A DNA stretch of 8,629 nucleotides from an uncultured Flavobacteriales bacterium (GCA_946478675.1 CAMLEF010000194.1:1-8629); one strand, 5' to 3'; shown: positions 1 to 5,919, counted from the stretch's first letter. Program-made: numbers and translations. Notes: generated from the sequence alone by a model not told the origin.

Positions 1-313
1 GTTCGCATTGCCCGAAGCGATCACGGAATTGCGCAACGTGAAAAAGCGCGAAGAAAAAAACAAGCTCGTCACCATCAGCGCCGCCGACCCGCTCAACCTC
101 ACCGGGCTGCTCACGCCCGGCCATCGCATTCCCGCATACACCGGCAACCGCATCCTCTACCGCGACGGCATCCCGCTGGCCGTGCTCGAATCGAAAGAAG
201 TGCGTTTCCTCGAAGAGCCCGACGCGAAAGAAAAATGGGCGCTGCAGAATGCGCTCGTGCAACGGAACATTTCGCCGAAGCTGCGGAAGTATTTGGGAAA
301 AGGCGTACGGTGA
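1..313 (+). CDS. Lhr-type DEAD/DEAH-box helicase, C-terminal fragment (5' end outside window)
   Basis: The reading frame is open from the left edge (first full codon at base 2) and ends in TGA at 311-313, so about 103 residues of the C-terminus are present. The block ISAADPLNLTG, followed by LTPG, IPAYTGNR and ILYRDGIPLAV, is the characteristic tail of the large Lhr-family superfamily 2 helicases. These are ATP-dependent 3'-5' DNA helicases linked to DNA repair. The helicase motor motifs (Walker A, DEAH) would lie upstream and cannot be seen here, so activity cannot be judged. The TTG at base 8 is only an internal Leu codon, not a start. No clear terminator follows. Family assignment rests on remembered conserved text and is fairly secure; the exact Lhr subtype is not decidable. 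Confidence 0.8.
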   Translation, partial: FALPEAITELRNVKKREEKNKLVTISAADPLNLTGLLTPGHRIPAYTGNRILYRDGIPLAVLESKEVRFLEEPDAKEKWALQNALVQRNISPKLRKYLGKGVR

Positions 314-361
314 ATCCGAAGTCACGTTTACAACGTTCCCGATTGCCATTTCTTCCAATGA

Positions 362-514
362 TTATTTGCGGACTGCGTGGGTTCCCAGGTCCATTTCCTG
401 AAGAATATCGCTTTGCATGACTCTTTTTTCATTTTCTGTTGATCCGGGTAATTTTCCCTCCCCGCAGTCCGCAAAAAACGACAGCACAATGACCCACCAA
501 ATGATATAGCGCAT
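362..514 (-). CDS. Possible small lipoprotein-like ORF, 50 residues (doubtful)
   Basis: This minus-strand ATG at 514-512 opens a 50-residue ORF ending in TAA at 364-362. It starts MRYIIWWVIVLSFFADCGEG, a basic residue then a hydrophobic stretch then Cys17, which resembles a lipoprotein signal. Asp directly before the Cys is a poor lipobox match. The remaining 33 residues are polar and unrecognised. A TATGTTTG sequence (minus strand) ends only five bases upstream of the ATG; it resembles a Bacteroidota -7 element but is too close to serve this start well. A 13-bp inverted repeat covers parts of both ends of the ORF, which could mean that the sequence is a structured element rather than a gene. 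No homologue is recognised. Confidence 0.25.
   Translation of the reverse strand: MRYIIWWVIVLSFFADCGEGKLPGSTENEKRVMQSDILQEMDLGTHAVRK
365..475. repeat. 13-bp perfect inverted repeat with 85-bp spacer
   Basis: TTTGCGGACTGCG at 365-377 is exactly reverse-complementary to 463-475. By a simple count of possible pairs in this 290-bp gap, a 13-bp perfect match is not expected by chance. The arms could pair as the base of a stem enclosing 85 nt. There is no T-run after the stem on the plus strand (it is followed by A residues) and only TAATC on the minus strand, so it does not look like a simple terminator. I see no target-site duplication. It may be a small mobile-element remnant or a structured RNA. 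Confidence 0.6.
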
Positions 515-603
515 GTCTCAAACATACACTAAATCTGCCCGGTGCAGACGCTTTCGATAGCTGTTTTCGTATATTCGTACCCCAATAAAATCACGCACCA
601 ACC

Positions 604-1779
604 ATGTCAACCACCGTAGCAGCCAACGTTTCTGCCGGGCTCAACTTCGAGCTTTCGGAAGAACATCTCATGATCCAGAAAGCGGCCCGCGATTTTGCGC
701 AGAACGAATTGAAACCCGGCGTCATCGAACGCGACGAGCACCAGAAGTTCCCCACGGAACAGGTAAAAATGATGGGCGAGCTCGGCTTCCTCGGCATGAT
801 GGTCGATCCGAAATACGGCGGCGGCGGCATGGACACGATCTCCTACGTGCTCGCCATGGAAGAGATCTCCAAAGTCGATGCGTCCTGCTCGGTGATCATG
901 TCGGTCAACAACTCGCTCGTGTGCTGGGGCCTGCAAACCTTCGGCAGCGAAGAGCAGAAACAGAAATACCTCGTTCCGCTGGCGAAAGGCGAAAAGATCG
1001 GCGCGTTCTGCCTCTCTGAGCCGGAAGCCGGTTCCGATGCTACGTCTCAGCGCACCACCGCCATCGACATGGGCGATCATTACCTGCTGAACGGCACCAA
1101 GAACTGGATCACCAACGGCGGCAGCGCTTCCGTGTATCTCGTGATCGCGCAAACGTATCCCGAGAAAGGCCACAAAGGCATCAACGCTTTCATCGTCGAA
1201 AAAGGCATGCCGGGATTCACCGTCGGCCCGAAAGAAAATAAAATGGGCATCCGCGCTTCCGACACGCATTCGCTGATGTTCCAGGACGTGAAAGTCCCGA
1301 AAGAAAACCGCATCGGCGAAGACGGCTTCGGCTTCAAATTCGCGATGAAAACGCTGACGGGCGGCCGTATCGGTATCGCTTCACAGGCACTCGGTATTGC
1401 TTCCGGCGCTTACGAGCTCGCGCTCGCTTATTCGAAAGAGCGTAAAGCATTCGGCAAACCGATCCACCAGCACCAGGCCATCGCCTTCAAGCTCGCCGAC
1501 ATGGCAACGGAGATCGAAGCAGCACGCCTGCTCTGCCTGAAAGCAGCATGGCTGAAAGATCAGCATCTCGATTACGGCCAGGCCAGCGCCATGGCAAAAC
1601 TGTTCGCTTCCCGCGTTGCGATGTGGGTAACCACCGAAGCGGTGCAGGTACACGGCGGCTACGGCTACGTAAAAGAATACCACGTCGAGCGTCTCATGCG
1701 CGATGCGAAGATCACGCAGATCTACGAAGGCACGAGCGAAGTACAGAAGATCGTTATCTCGCGCAGCGTCCTCGATTAA
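604..1779 (+). CDS. Short-chain/butyryl-type acyl-CoA dehydrogenase
   Basis: This is a complete 391-residue flavoenzyme, the usual length for the family. It introduces the alpha,beta double bond into an acyl-CoA with FAD as cofactor and passes the electrons to electron-transfer flavoprotein in the cytoplasm. Both family signatures are intact: CLSEPEAGSDATS at 136-148 and a second one from Q348 to D367 containing VHGGYGY. The motif IYEGTSE places the catalytic base at Glu375, the position used by short-chain and butyryl-CoA dehydrogenases. WIT at 168-170 and the ERKAFGKPI segment at 279-287 fit FAD and subunit contacts. Substrate (butyryl, other short-chain or branched acyl-CoA) cannot be fixed from sequence. 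No ETF or other beta-oxidation gene adjoins it, and it ends in its own terminator, so it is probably monocistronic. There is no Shine-Dalgarno before the ATG. TATATTCG at 570-577 is a weak -7-like match without a good -33 partner. Confidence 0.95.
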   Translation: MSTTVAANVSAGLNFELSEEHLMIQKAARDFAQNELKPGVIERDEHQKFPTEQVKMMGELGFLGMMVDPKYGGGGMDTISYVLAMEEISKVDASCSVIMSVNNSLVCWGLQTFGSEEQKQKYLVPLAKGEKIGAFCLSEPEAGSDATSQRTTAIDMGDHYLLNGTKNWITNGGSASVYLVIAQTYPEKGHKGINAFIVEKGMPGFTVGPKENKMGIRASDTHSLMFQDVKVPKENRIGEDGFGFKFAMKTLTGGRIGIASQALGIASGAYELALAYSKERKAFGKPIHQHQAIAFKLADMATEIEAARLLCLKAAWLKDQHLDYGQASAMAKLFASRVAMWVTTEAVQVHGGYGYVKEYHVERLMRDAKITQIYEGTSEVQKIVISRSVLD

Positions 1780-1801
1780 GAATGAACGCATACTTACATA
1801 T

Positions 1802-1840
1802 AAAGAAGGCTGGCCGTAAACCAGCCTTCTTTGCGTTTTA
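1802..1840 (+). terminator. Rho-independent terminator of the acyl-CoA dehydrogenase gene
   Basis: A perfect 12-bp stem AAAGAAGGCTGG (1802-1813) / CCAGCCTTCTTT (1821-1832) with a 7-nt loop is followed by GCGTTTT. It lies 22 bp after the stop codon. The A-rich left arm means it could also act on the opposite strand, but no minus-strand gene ends here. Confidence 0.88.
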
Positions 1841-1888
1841 CAAAAAGCCGAAAAATCTTACAGAGGAAAGCTAATCGCCGACGACGGC

Positions 1889-1919
1889 TTTAGAGGGCGA
1901 TGGGACCGGTCTATGTTTG
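1889..1919 (+). promoter_or_regulatory. Bacteroidota-type promoter (-33 TTTA, -7 TATGTTTG)
   Basis: TATGTTTG at 1912-1919 matches the -7 consensus TAnnTTTG of the primary sigma factor in Bacteroidota. TTTA at 1889-1892 sits 19 bp upstream and is one base off the -33 TTTG. Transcription would start near 1925, giving a leader of about 30 nt before the ATG at 1954. This supports the later start of the downstream gene. The -7 end overlaps a 6-bp inverted repeat, GTTTGT (1915-1920) / ACAAAC (1928-1933), which might be an operator but is short enough to be chance. Confidence 0.55.
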
Positions 1920-1953
1920 TCCTGTAAACAAACCAAAGACCCCCACGCATACC

Positions 1954-3249
1954 ATGAAATCTCTCAAGTCCCTCCTCGTCCTCGCAGCCGCACTCGGTTG
2001 TTCTACCGTAGCCTCCGCTCAATGGCAAAGCCTGAAGCTGATCGTTGTCGGCAACGCGGCGAACGGCCAGAACGAATACGTCAATACGCTCTTCTTCGAC
2101 AACTCGGGTTCCGATTCAACGGACGCGGGCGACCAGTCGATCAGCCTGAATACGCTGGGCGCTAACGATGCCTGCTTCTTTACGGTCGGCTCCGACAACG
2201 CTGTGCATTCGTTTTATGATCACCGCCAGACGCTGAGCGCGTTCACGACGATCACGACGGGACTTTATGCCGCTAACCCGACCACGATCCGGGTAACTGC
2301 CGATTATGATGCGAGCAACCTTTTCCTGGGCATGGGTTACGCGTACCTCAGGCAGATCTCTACCGGCGCTGTTTATTCGCTGATGAATAACGATACGATC
2401 ACGCTTTCCATCCCTGCGAACGACGGCCTTACTTCCGACTTCCAGATCGTGTGCGGTCCGCGCGTGCTGCCGGAATCTTACAGCGAATCGTGTTTCGAAA
2501 CGCACGACGGCGGCGTGGAGATCACCAACCCGAACTGCAGCAACTGGAATTACATTGTTTACGACAGCAGCAACACCATTGCCGCTTCTGCGAACGTTAC
2601 GACTTCTTATGTAGACGTGAGCGGCCTGGGCGCCGGCAATTACACGGTTGTTTCTTATATCAACAACTTCGTGGTCGACTCTTCTTCTTTCACGCTCAAC
2701 GCACAATCACCGGTAATCGCCGGCTTCAGCGCCGACCTGCTTACTGCGTTTGTGAATGAGAACATCAACTTCACCAACAGCTCTTCTGCGAACGCGGTTT
2801 CTTACGCCTGGGATTTCGGCGACGGCAATACGTCAACCGATATGAATCCTTCGCACAGCTTCAGCACCACCGGCCTTTTCAATGTCGTGCTCACAGTTAC
2901 CTCTCCTGCAGGTTGCCAAAGCAGCAGCACGGTGGAGATCGGCGTGAACAACGGAAATTCCATCGCTTACAAGCATAACACAAACATCACCTCTTCCCCC
3001 GAGCGGATCGGTAACACCATGGACGTCGCTGTGATCACGGGAAACCAAACGATCGTGCTTGACCGCAAGAACGACGAAACCGTGACCAGCGCGCAGGTGT
3101 ACGACCTCGGCGGACAGCTCATCAGCGCAAGCGAATTCAGCGGACAGAATGTTACCGTGCAGGTTCCGAAAACCGGCGTGTATATCGTCCGCGTCGTACG
3201 TGCCAACGGAGAGTACCTCAGCCGCCAGGTGATGGTCAACGAACAATAG
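1954..3249 (+). CDS. Secreted PKD-domain protein with T9SS type A sorting domain
   Basis: This 431-residue protein probably sits at or leaves the cell surface. I chose the ATG at 1954 over an in-frame ATG at 1900 because it begins directly with a signal peptide (MKSLKSLLVLAAALG...ASA|Q, predicted cleavage after A22) and because a promoter lies between the two. Residues about 23-170 form a beta-rich N-terminal region of unknown family. Residues about 175-250 look like an Ig-type beta-sandwich. Residues about 252-330 are a PKD domain with the hallmark WDFGDG at 286-291. Residues about 355-431 are a C-terminal sorting domain (AQVYDLGGQLI, then TGVYIVRV and SRQVMV), the signal for outer-membrane export and anchoring by the type IX secretion system. 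PKD domains usually serve in adhesion or carbohydrate and protein contacts. No catalytic domain is visible, so a specific function is not assignable. The gene has its own promoter and terminator. Confidence 0.88.
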   Translation: MKSLKSLLVLAAALGCSTVASAQWQSLKLIVVGNAANGQNEYVNTLFFDNSGSDSTDAGDQSISLNTLGANDACFFTVGSDNAVHSFYDHRQTLSAFTTITTGLYAANPTTIRVTADYDASNLFLGMGYAYLRQISTGAVYSLMNNDTITLSIPANDGLTSDFQIVCGPRVLPESYSESCFETHDGGVEITNPNCSNWNYIVYDSSNTIAASANVTTSYVDVSGLGAGNYTVVSYINNFVVDSSSFTLNAQSPVIAGFSADLLTAFVNENINFTNSSSANAVSYAWDFGDGNTSTDMNPSHSFSTTGLFNVVLTVTSPAGCQSSSTVEIGVNNGNSIAYKHNTNITSSPERIGNTMDVAVITGNQTIVLDRKNDETVTSAQVYDLGGQLISASEFSGQNVTVQVPKTGVYIVRVVRANGEYLSRQVMVNEQ

Positions 3250-3288
3250 CAGCAGGGTGTGTTGCCAATGCCGTTTCCCACAACGGCG

Positions 3289-3331
3289 AAAAGAGGAGCG
3301 TGTGCCAATAGCTCCTCTTTTCATTTTTATT
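3289..3331 (+). terminator. Rho-independent terminator of the PKD/T9SS gene
   Basis: An 11-bp perfect stem AAAAGAGGAGC (3289-3299) / GCTCCTCTTTT (3311-3321) with an 11-nt loop is followed by CATTTTTATT. It lies about 40 bp after the stop. Its T-rich end directly abuts the TAA duplication of the adjoining MITE-like element. Confidence 0.85.
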
Positions 3332-3333
3332 AA

Positions 3334-3523
3334 GAAGCTGTCCAAATTTTATGTTTCGGGATTATTATAAGCGGATTTTTGTGGCAGACGACCTGCCCGA
3401 CTTATCGTTCAGGCGGGGGCGCTTTTCGCAGGCCATAGTGGAGCGACTACGGTCAAGAAAAGCAACGAAGTATGGCGCAAAAAGACGCATAAGAATTCCG
3501 GAAGATAAAATTTGGACAGCTTC
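3334..3523. mobile_element. MITE-like element, 190 bp, 19-bp perfect terminal inverted repeats, TAA duplication
   Basis: The ends GAAGCTGTCCAAATTTTAT (3334-3352) and its exact reverse complement (3505-3523) enclose 152 bp. The flanks TAA at 3331-3333 and TAA at 3524-3526 form a 3-bp direct repeat read as a target-site duplication. A TNA duplication and GAAGCTGTCC-like ends fit some groups of the IS5 family, so that is the most likely source of the transposase; this is inference. The interior holds a nested hairpin: GCTTTTC (3421-3427) pairs with GAAAAGC (3457-3463), and inside it CCATAGT (3433-3439) pairs with ACTACGG (3446-3452) apart from one mismatch. Further out, GCG..TTTTTG near 3371-3381 faces CAAAAA..CGC near 3479-3489. 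The whole element can thus fold back on itself. It has no credible coding sequence and must be mobilised in trans, if it is still mobile. Confidence 0.78.
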
Positions 3524-3541
3524 TAAATCCAACGGTCAGGC

Positions 3542-3575
3542 TTTAAAGCTCAAGGCGTGTCCTGTGAGCTTTGAA
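3542..3575 (-). terminator. Weak hairpin between converging genes, possible terminator for the lipoprotein gene at 3605
   Basis: The stem TTTAAAGCTCA (3542-3552) / TGAGCTTTGAA (3565-3575), with one G-T pair and a 12-nt loop, lies about 30 bp beyond the minus-strand stop at 3605. On the minus strand no good T-run follows the stem, so it is at best a weak terminator. Alternatively it is part of the repeat tract just beside it. Confidence 0.35.
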
Positions 3576-3590
3576 CCCTGAACGCTGAAT
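3563..3590. repeat. Short degenerate 7-bp tandem repeat (consensus NNTGAAC)
   Basis: Four 7-base units in phase read TGTGAGC, TTTGAAC, CCTGAAC, GCTGAAT. Only two are exact to TGAAC. Similar TGAAC heptamer tracts occur between genes in some Bacteroidota by my recollection. With this few copies it may be trivial. Confidence 0.4.
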
Positions 3591-3604
3591 TAAAACCAAT
3601 GCGT

Positions 3605-4027
3605 TTATGATTTCGGCACGAGATGCACTTCCCATTCGTCGCCGCCATCGTGGTAACGAACCCAGAGCTCTTTCTCTTTCAGGCGGAGAATCTGGTAATC
3701 GCTGGCGTCGCCGCTCGAATTGGTGAAGATCACGTGCGTCTTGTCGCTGTTGAATTCCCAATGGCCGTTATCGCTTGCCGAACCGACGCTGTACGGGCTG
3801 TAGCTGAGCGTGTAGGTATTGTCGCGGCGGATGTCGAGCAGGTAACCTGCGAACGCCGCGTTGAAATCAGCCGTGCGGTCGGCGCCGTTCTGGTAAGCAG
3901 AGCTCATCTGCCATTCATTGACGAGTCGTGCCTTTTTCGGTTCGAGACTGAAGCCGGGGCCGTCTTCGTATTTATTGCATCCTGCAACGAGGATGAGCAG
4001 GAAAAGAGAGTAAAGTGCGTTTTTCAT
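3605..4027 (-). CDS. Lipocalin-like lipoprotein (paralogue A)
   Basis: This 140-residue protein starts at the ATG at 4027. The longer frame from 4060 only adds 11 residues before the signal sequence. The signal peptide MKNALYSLFLLILVAGC has a good lipobox VAGC with the acylated Cys17, so the mature protein is membrane-anchored. After KYEDGP come beta-strand-rich segments: KKARLVNEW (31-39), NGADRTADF (48-56), IRRDNTYTLSY (66-76), HWEF (89-92), HVIFT (98-102) and ILRLKEKELWVRY (113-125). This pattern of a Trp-containing first strand, a DNTY turn and a G-x-W-x-F strand resembles the small lipocalin-like domains common in Bacteroidota lipoproteins. The ligand is unknown. It is by eye roughly 45% identical in its mature part to the lipoprotein at 4580-5026, so the two arose by duplication. 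It is the last gene of the minus-strand cluster, 124 bp after the Nudix gene. Confidence 0.85.
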   Translation of the reverse strand: MKNALYSLFLLILVAGCNKYEDGPGFSLEPKKARLVNEWQMSSAYQNGADRTADFNAAFAGYLLDIRRDNTYTLSYSPYSVGSASDNGHWEFNSDKTHVIFTNSSGDASDYQILRLKEKELWVRYHDGGDEWEVHLVPKS

Positions 4028-4125
4028 AGGACGTGAATTGCTCTGCCTGCGCAATGGCAATCGCTGTGCCTTTAGAAAAACACTTTCGCTTTCAGCGGTT
4101 TAGAAAATCAGGAGAAAAGTTTCGC

Positions 4126-4141
4126 GTAGAATTTGTTCTAC
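4126..4141. promoter_or_regulatory. 16-bp palindrome in the gap between Nudix and lipoprotein A genes
   Basis: GTAGAA (4126-4131), a TTTG spacer, and TTCTAC (4136-4141) form a perfect 6-bp inverted repeat 10 bp beyond the Nudix stop. On the minus strand it could form a short hairpin followed only by GCGAAACTTTTC, so it is a poor terminator. It could equally be an operator for the next gene. I see no convincing -33/-7 promoter pair in the 124-bp gap. Confidence 0.35.
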
Positions 4142-4151
4142 AAAAAACGAA

Positions 4152-4577
4152 TTACACGGAAGTTTTTTCGCAGTACAACTTCCACAGCACGTGATGCTCG
4201 GCCACGAAATCGTTTTCAGAAAGCGCATTCGCATCGAACCATTTCAGCTCGGCAATATCATCCGCAGCTTCCGGCTCGCCCGACCATTCTTCCGCAAGAA
4301 ACAAATGCGTGATGATGCAATCCGGCGTTCCGCGGTAACGGGGATCATCGATGCGCGTGGAGCCGAGGTAACGAACGGCGGTGACAACGAGACCCGTTTC
4401 TTCCTTCGCCTCGCGTTTGGCGGAATCTTCATACGAGTTGTCGAGCGCAGGATCTGCGAACCCGCCGACGAAGCGGAACTTTTCCTGGTGCGGCTTTCGC
4501 CCGAGCAGCAGCTTTCCGTCTTTGCGGATGACAACGTCTACCGTTGCAAATACCGTCGGGTAACGGGGCTGCGTCAT
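4152..4577 (-). CDS. Nudix hydrolase (possible ADP-ribose pyrophosphatase type)
   Basis: This 141-residue protein is of normal length for a single-domain Nudix enzyme. Such enzymes hydrolyse nucleoside diphosphates linked to another group, using Mg2+ held by the Nudix-box glutamates. The box is seen as GGF at 38-40 and REAKEETGL at 55-63, with metal-binding candidates Glu56, Glu59 and Glu60. The stretch between GG and RE is two residues longer than the classical GX5EX7RE spacing, and the usual first Glu is replaced by Asn or Asp (ALDNSYED). DDPRYRG at 77-83 recalls the DPR motif of ADP-ribose and NAD-related Nudix proteins. LKWFDANAL near 111-119 is the common C-terminal strand-helix element. 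No signal peptide is present, so it is cytoplasmic, unlike its lipoprotein neighbours. It starts 2 bp after the stop of the upstream lipoprotein gene, which implies co-transcription. The substrate is not decidable from sequence. Confidence 0.9.
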   Translation of the reverse strand: MTQPRYPTVFATVDVVIRKDGKLLLGRKPHQEKFRFVGGFADPALDNSYEDSAKREAKEETGLVVTAVRYLGSTRIDDPRYRGTPDCIITHLFLAEEWSGEPEAADDIAELKWFDANALSENDFVAEHHVLWKLYCEKTSV

Positions 4578-4579
4578 CG

Positions 4580-5026
4580 TTATTCGTATTTCGGCGAGAA
4601 GTGAACTTCCACGACTACTGCCTGGTTGTTGCTGTCCTGGTAGGTGTACTTCGCCCAGAACTCACGCTCTTTCAAACGGAGAATGGTCCAGTCGGATTGA
4701 TTGGTGCTGTTGCTCTTCGTGAAATACACGTGCTCTTTATCGCCGGAGAAAACCCAGGTTCCCGTTTCGCTGTAATCCGTCGCGTTCATGATGCGATAAG
4801 CAAGCGAATACGTATTGTCTTTGTTGATCGTGGCTGTGTAACCCGAATAAAACGTGCGGTAATCCGAAGTGCGATCCGTGCCGTTTTCCGTCACCGAATG
4901 AATGATCCACACGTTGCACAGTCGGGCTTTTTTCGTGCGGAGGCTGAGCGAGGGACCGTCTTCGTATTTCTTGCAGCCGGAGAAAACGAGAAGGAGGGCG
5001 AAAACGGCGAAGAGTGCTTTTTTCAT
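4580..5026 (-). CDS. Lipocalin-like lipoprotein (paralogue B)
   Basis: This 148-residue lipoprotein begins MKKALFAVFALLLVFSGC with Cys18 as the acylation site (FSGC is a common Bacteroidota lipobox form). The mature protein shares with paralogue A the blocks KYEDGP (20-25), KKARL-N-W (32-40), NG-DRT-D (48-55), KDNTY-L-Y (69-77), G-W-F--DK-HV-FT (89-103), ILRLKE-E-W--Y (115-127) and a VEVH--PK end. The constant spacing supports one fold, probably a small lipocalin-like beta barrel; ligand and role are unknown. It starts 38 bp after the T9SS gene at 5065 and ends 2 bp before the Nudix ATG, so it is likely in one operon with both. AGGAGG (minus strand, 5053-5048) lies 21 nt from the ATG, too far to be its ribosome site. 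Confidence 0.85.
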   Translation of the reverse strand: MKKALFAVFALLLVFSGCKKYEDGPSLSLRTKKARLCNVWIIHSVTENGTDRTSDYRTFYSGYTATINKDNTYSLAYRIMNATDYSETGTWVFSGDKEHVYFTKSNSTNQSDWTILRLKEREFWAKYTYQDSNNQAVVVEVHFSPKYE

Positions 5027-5064
5027 TGGAAGAAAGGGGTAAAAGAGCCTCCTAAAATACGGGA

Positions 5065-5904
5065 TTAATGAATTACGATCAGTTGCCGGCCCTGTACTGT
5101 TTTTCCGTTCGCTTCAATCCTGTAGTTATAAGTCCCGGCGGCAAGATCGGCCGTACCCACGAGCAACGAATCGAATTGATCCGTTACCTGGAAACGTTTT
5201 ACTTCCTGTCCCAGTTGATCAAATACCACCAGCCATCCGCTGTGCTCACCTTCGGGAAGCTGGTACGGCACCGTCGTTGTTTCAGAAGATGGATTCGGGA
5301 ACGGCAAAGCGCTGCGCTGCGGATTTTCTCCGTCGGGACCGTCCGATAACGGTGGCGTCGGGCTGCAGGCATAACAGGGAAGCGTTCCGGCCAACGCATA
5401 CACGTAAGCCGGACCGAACTGACTGGAAAGTATCATTTTCGTTCCCGATGGCGTTGAAAAAATAGCGCTGGGTGTTTCCGTGTAATACGCAGGATCGAGG
5501 AATACCGAATCTTTTTGGAAGAGCAGCGTACCATTATCCCGGTAAACACAAACCCGGTTCGAATTGTTCGTAACCGGCGCTGTGTATTGAATGATGTATT
5601 CCATGTTGGTGGAATTCATATCGAACAGCGTATTGGAAACATAGCTGATGCGGATACTTGCTGCGTTGGCCGGGAGCGCAGGAATATTGATCGTCGTGTA
5701 TAACGAGTGATTGAGATTGTACAAGCGAATCTGCAGCTGCGCAATATCATACAGGCAGTACACGTAGCCTACGCCGGTCAGCTGGACCGGGTGAAGGTTC
5801 CCGGCAAACTGTGACCCATTTGGATAGGTCTGCTCATACGTGATCTGTGCATGCGAAGTCCGTGTCGCGATCAGCAACAGCACGAGGAAGAACATTTTTT
5901 TCAT
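5065..5904 (-). CDS. Secreted protein with T9SS type A sorting domain, unknown function
   Basis: This 279-residue protein has a signal peptide MKKMFFLVLLLIATRTSHA|Q (predicted cleavage after A19). Residues about 20-175 are beta-rich with a recurring pattern of hydrophobic strands and phrases such as QIRLYNLNHSLYTTINI and CVYRDNGTLLFQKD, which recall the repetitive blades of small secreted Bacteroidota proteins; no catalytic motif is visible. A CYAC pair (177-180) and a Pro/Gly/Asp-rich linker follow. Residues about 194-279 form the C-terminal sorting domain: PFPNPSSETT, then VVFDQLGQEV, then LAAGTYNYRI and GRQLIVI. This directs export by the type IX system and usually anchoring on the outer surface. 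It leads the minus-strand cluster that continues with a lipoprotein 38 bp downstream. The ATG at 5904 is preferred because the basic residues directly precede the hydrophobic core; Met4 is possible. Confidence 0.85.
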   Translation of the reverse strand: MKKMFFLVLLLIATRTSHAQITYEQTYPNGSQFAGNLHPVQLTGVGYVYCLYDIAQLQIRLYNLNHSLYTTINIPALPANAASIRISYVSNTLFDMNSTNMEYIIQYTAPVTNNSNRVCVYRDNGTLLFQKDSVFLDPAYYTETPSAIFSTPSGTKMILSSQFGPAYVYALAGTLPCYACSPTPPLSDGPDGENPQRSALPFPNPSSETTTVPYQLPEGEHSGWLVVFDQLGQEVKRFQVTDQFDSLLVGTADLAAGTYNYRIEANGKTVQGRQLIVIH

Positions 5905-5919
5905 GGGAAGGAACGGTTT

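Noticed and set aside
328..525. 65-residue minus-strand frame in the 314-603 gap
   Set aside because: It overlaps the slightly more plausible lipoprotein-like frame, has no signal or motif, and is basic low-quality sequence.
607..1269. Minus-strand 220-residue open frame inside the acyl-CoA dehydrogenase gene
   Set aside because: It is antisense to a certain gene, rich in His, Asp and Arg as antisense frames are, and resembles no family.
1954..2010. Possible lipobox (ALGC) in the signal peptide of the PKD protein
   Set aside because: Ala at -3 is poor, and an ASA|Q signal peptidase I site plus a T9SS sorting domain fit a non-lipidated secreted protein better.
2116..2706. Minus-strand 196-residue open frame inside the PKD gene
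   Set aside because: Low-complexity Arg/Val-rich translation antisense to a well-supported gene; a shadow.
3351..3581. 76-residue open frame inside and beyond the MITE-like element
   Set aside because: It runs through the terminal repeat and out of the element, is dominated by Arg and Lys, and has no transposase motif.
4191..4604. Plus-strand 137-residue open frame over the Nudix gene
   Set aside because: The Nudix box and C-terminal element are on the minus strand; the plus frame is a shadow.
5048..5053. AGGAGG on the minus strand upstream of lipoprotein B
   Set aside because: It is 21 nt from the ATG, outside the working range, and neighbouring genes use no Shine-Dalgarno either.
4544..5068. 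Plus-strand 174-residue open frame over lipoprotein B
   Set aside because: The minus strand carries a full lipoprotein with a clear paralogue; the plus frame has no recognisable features.
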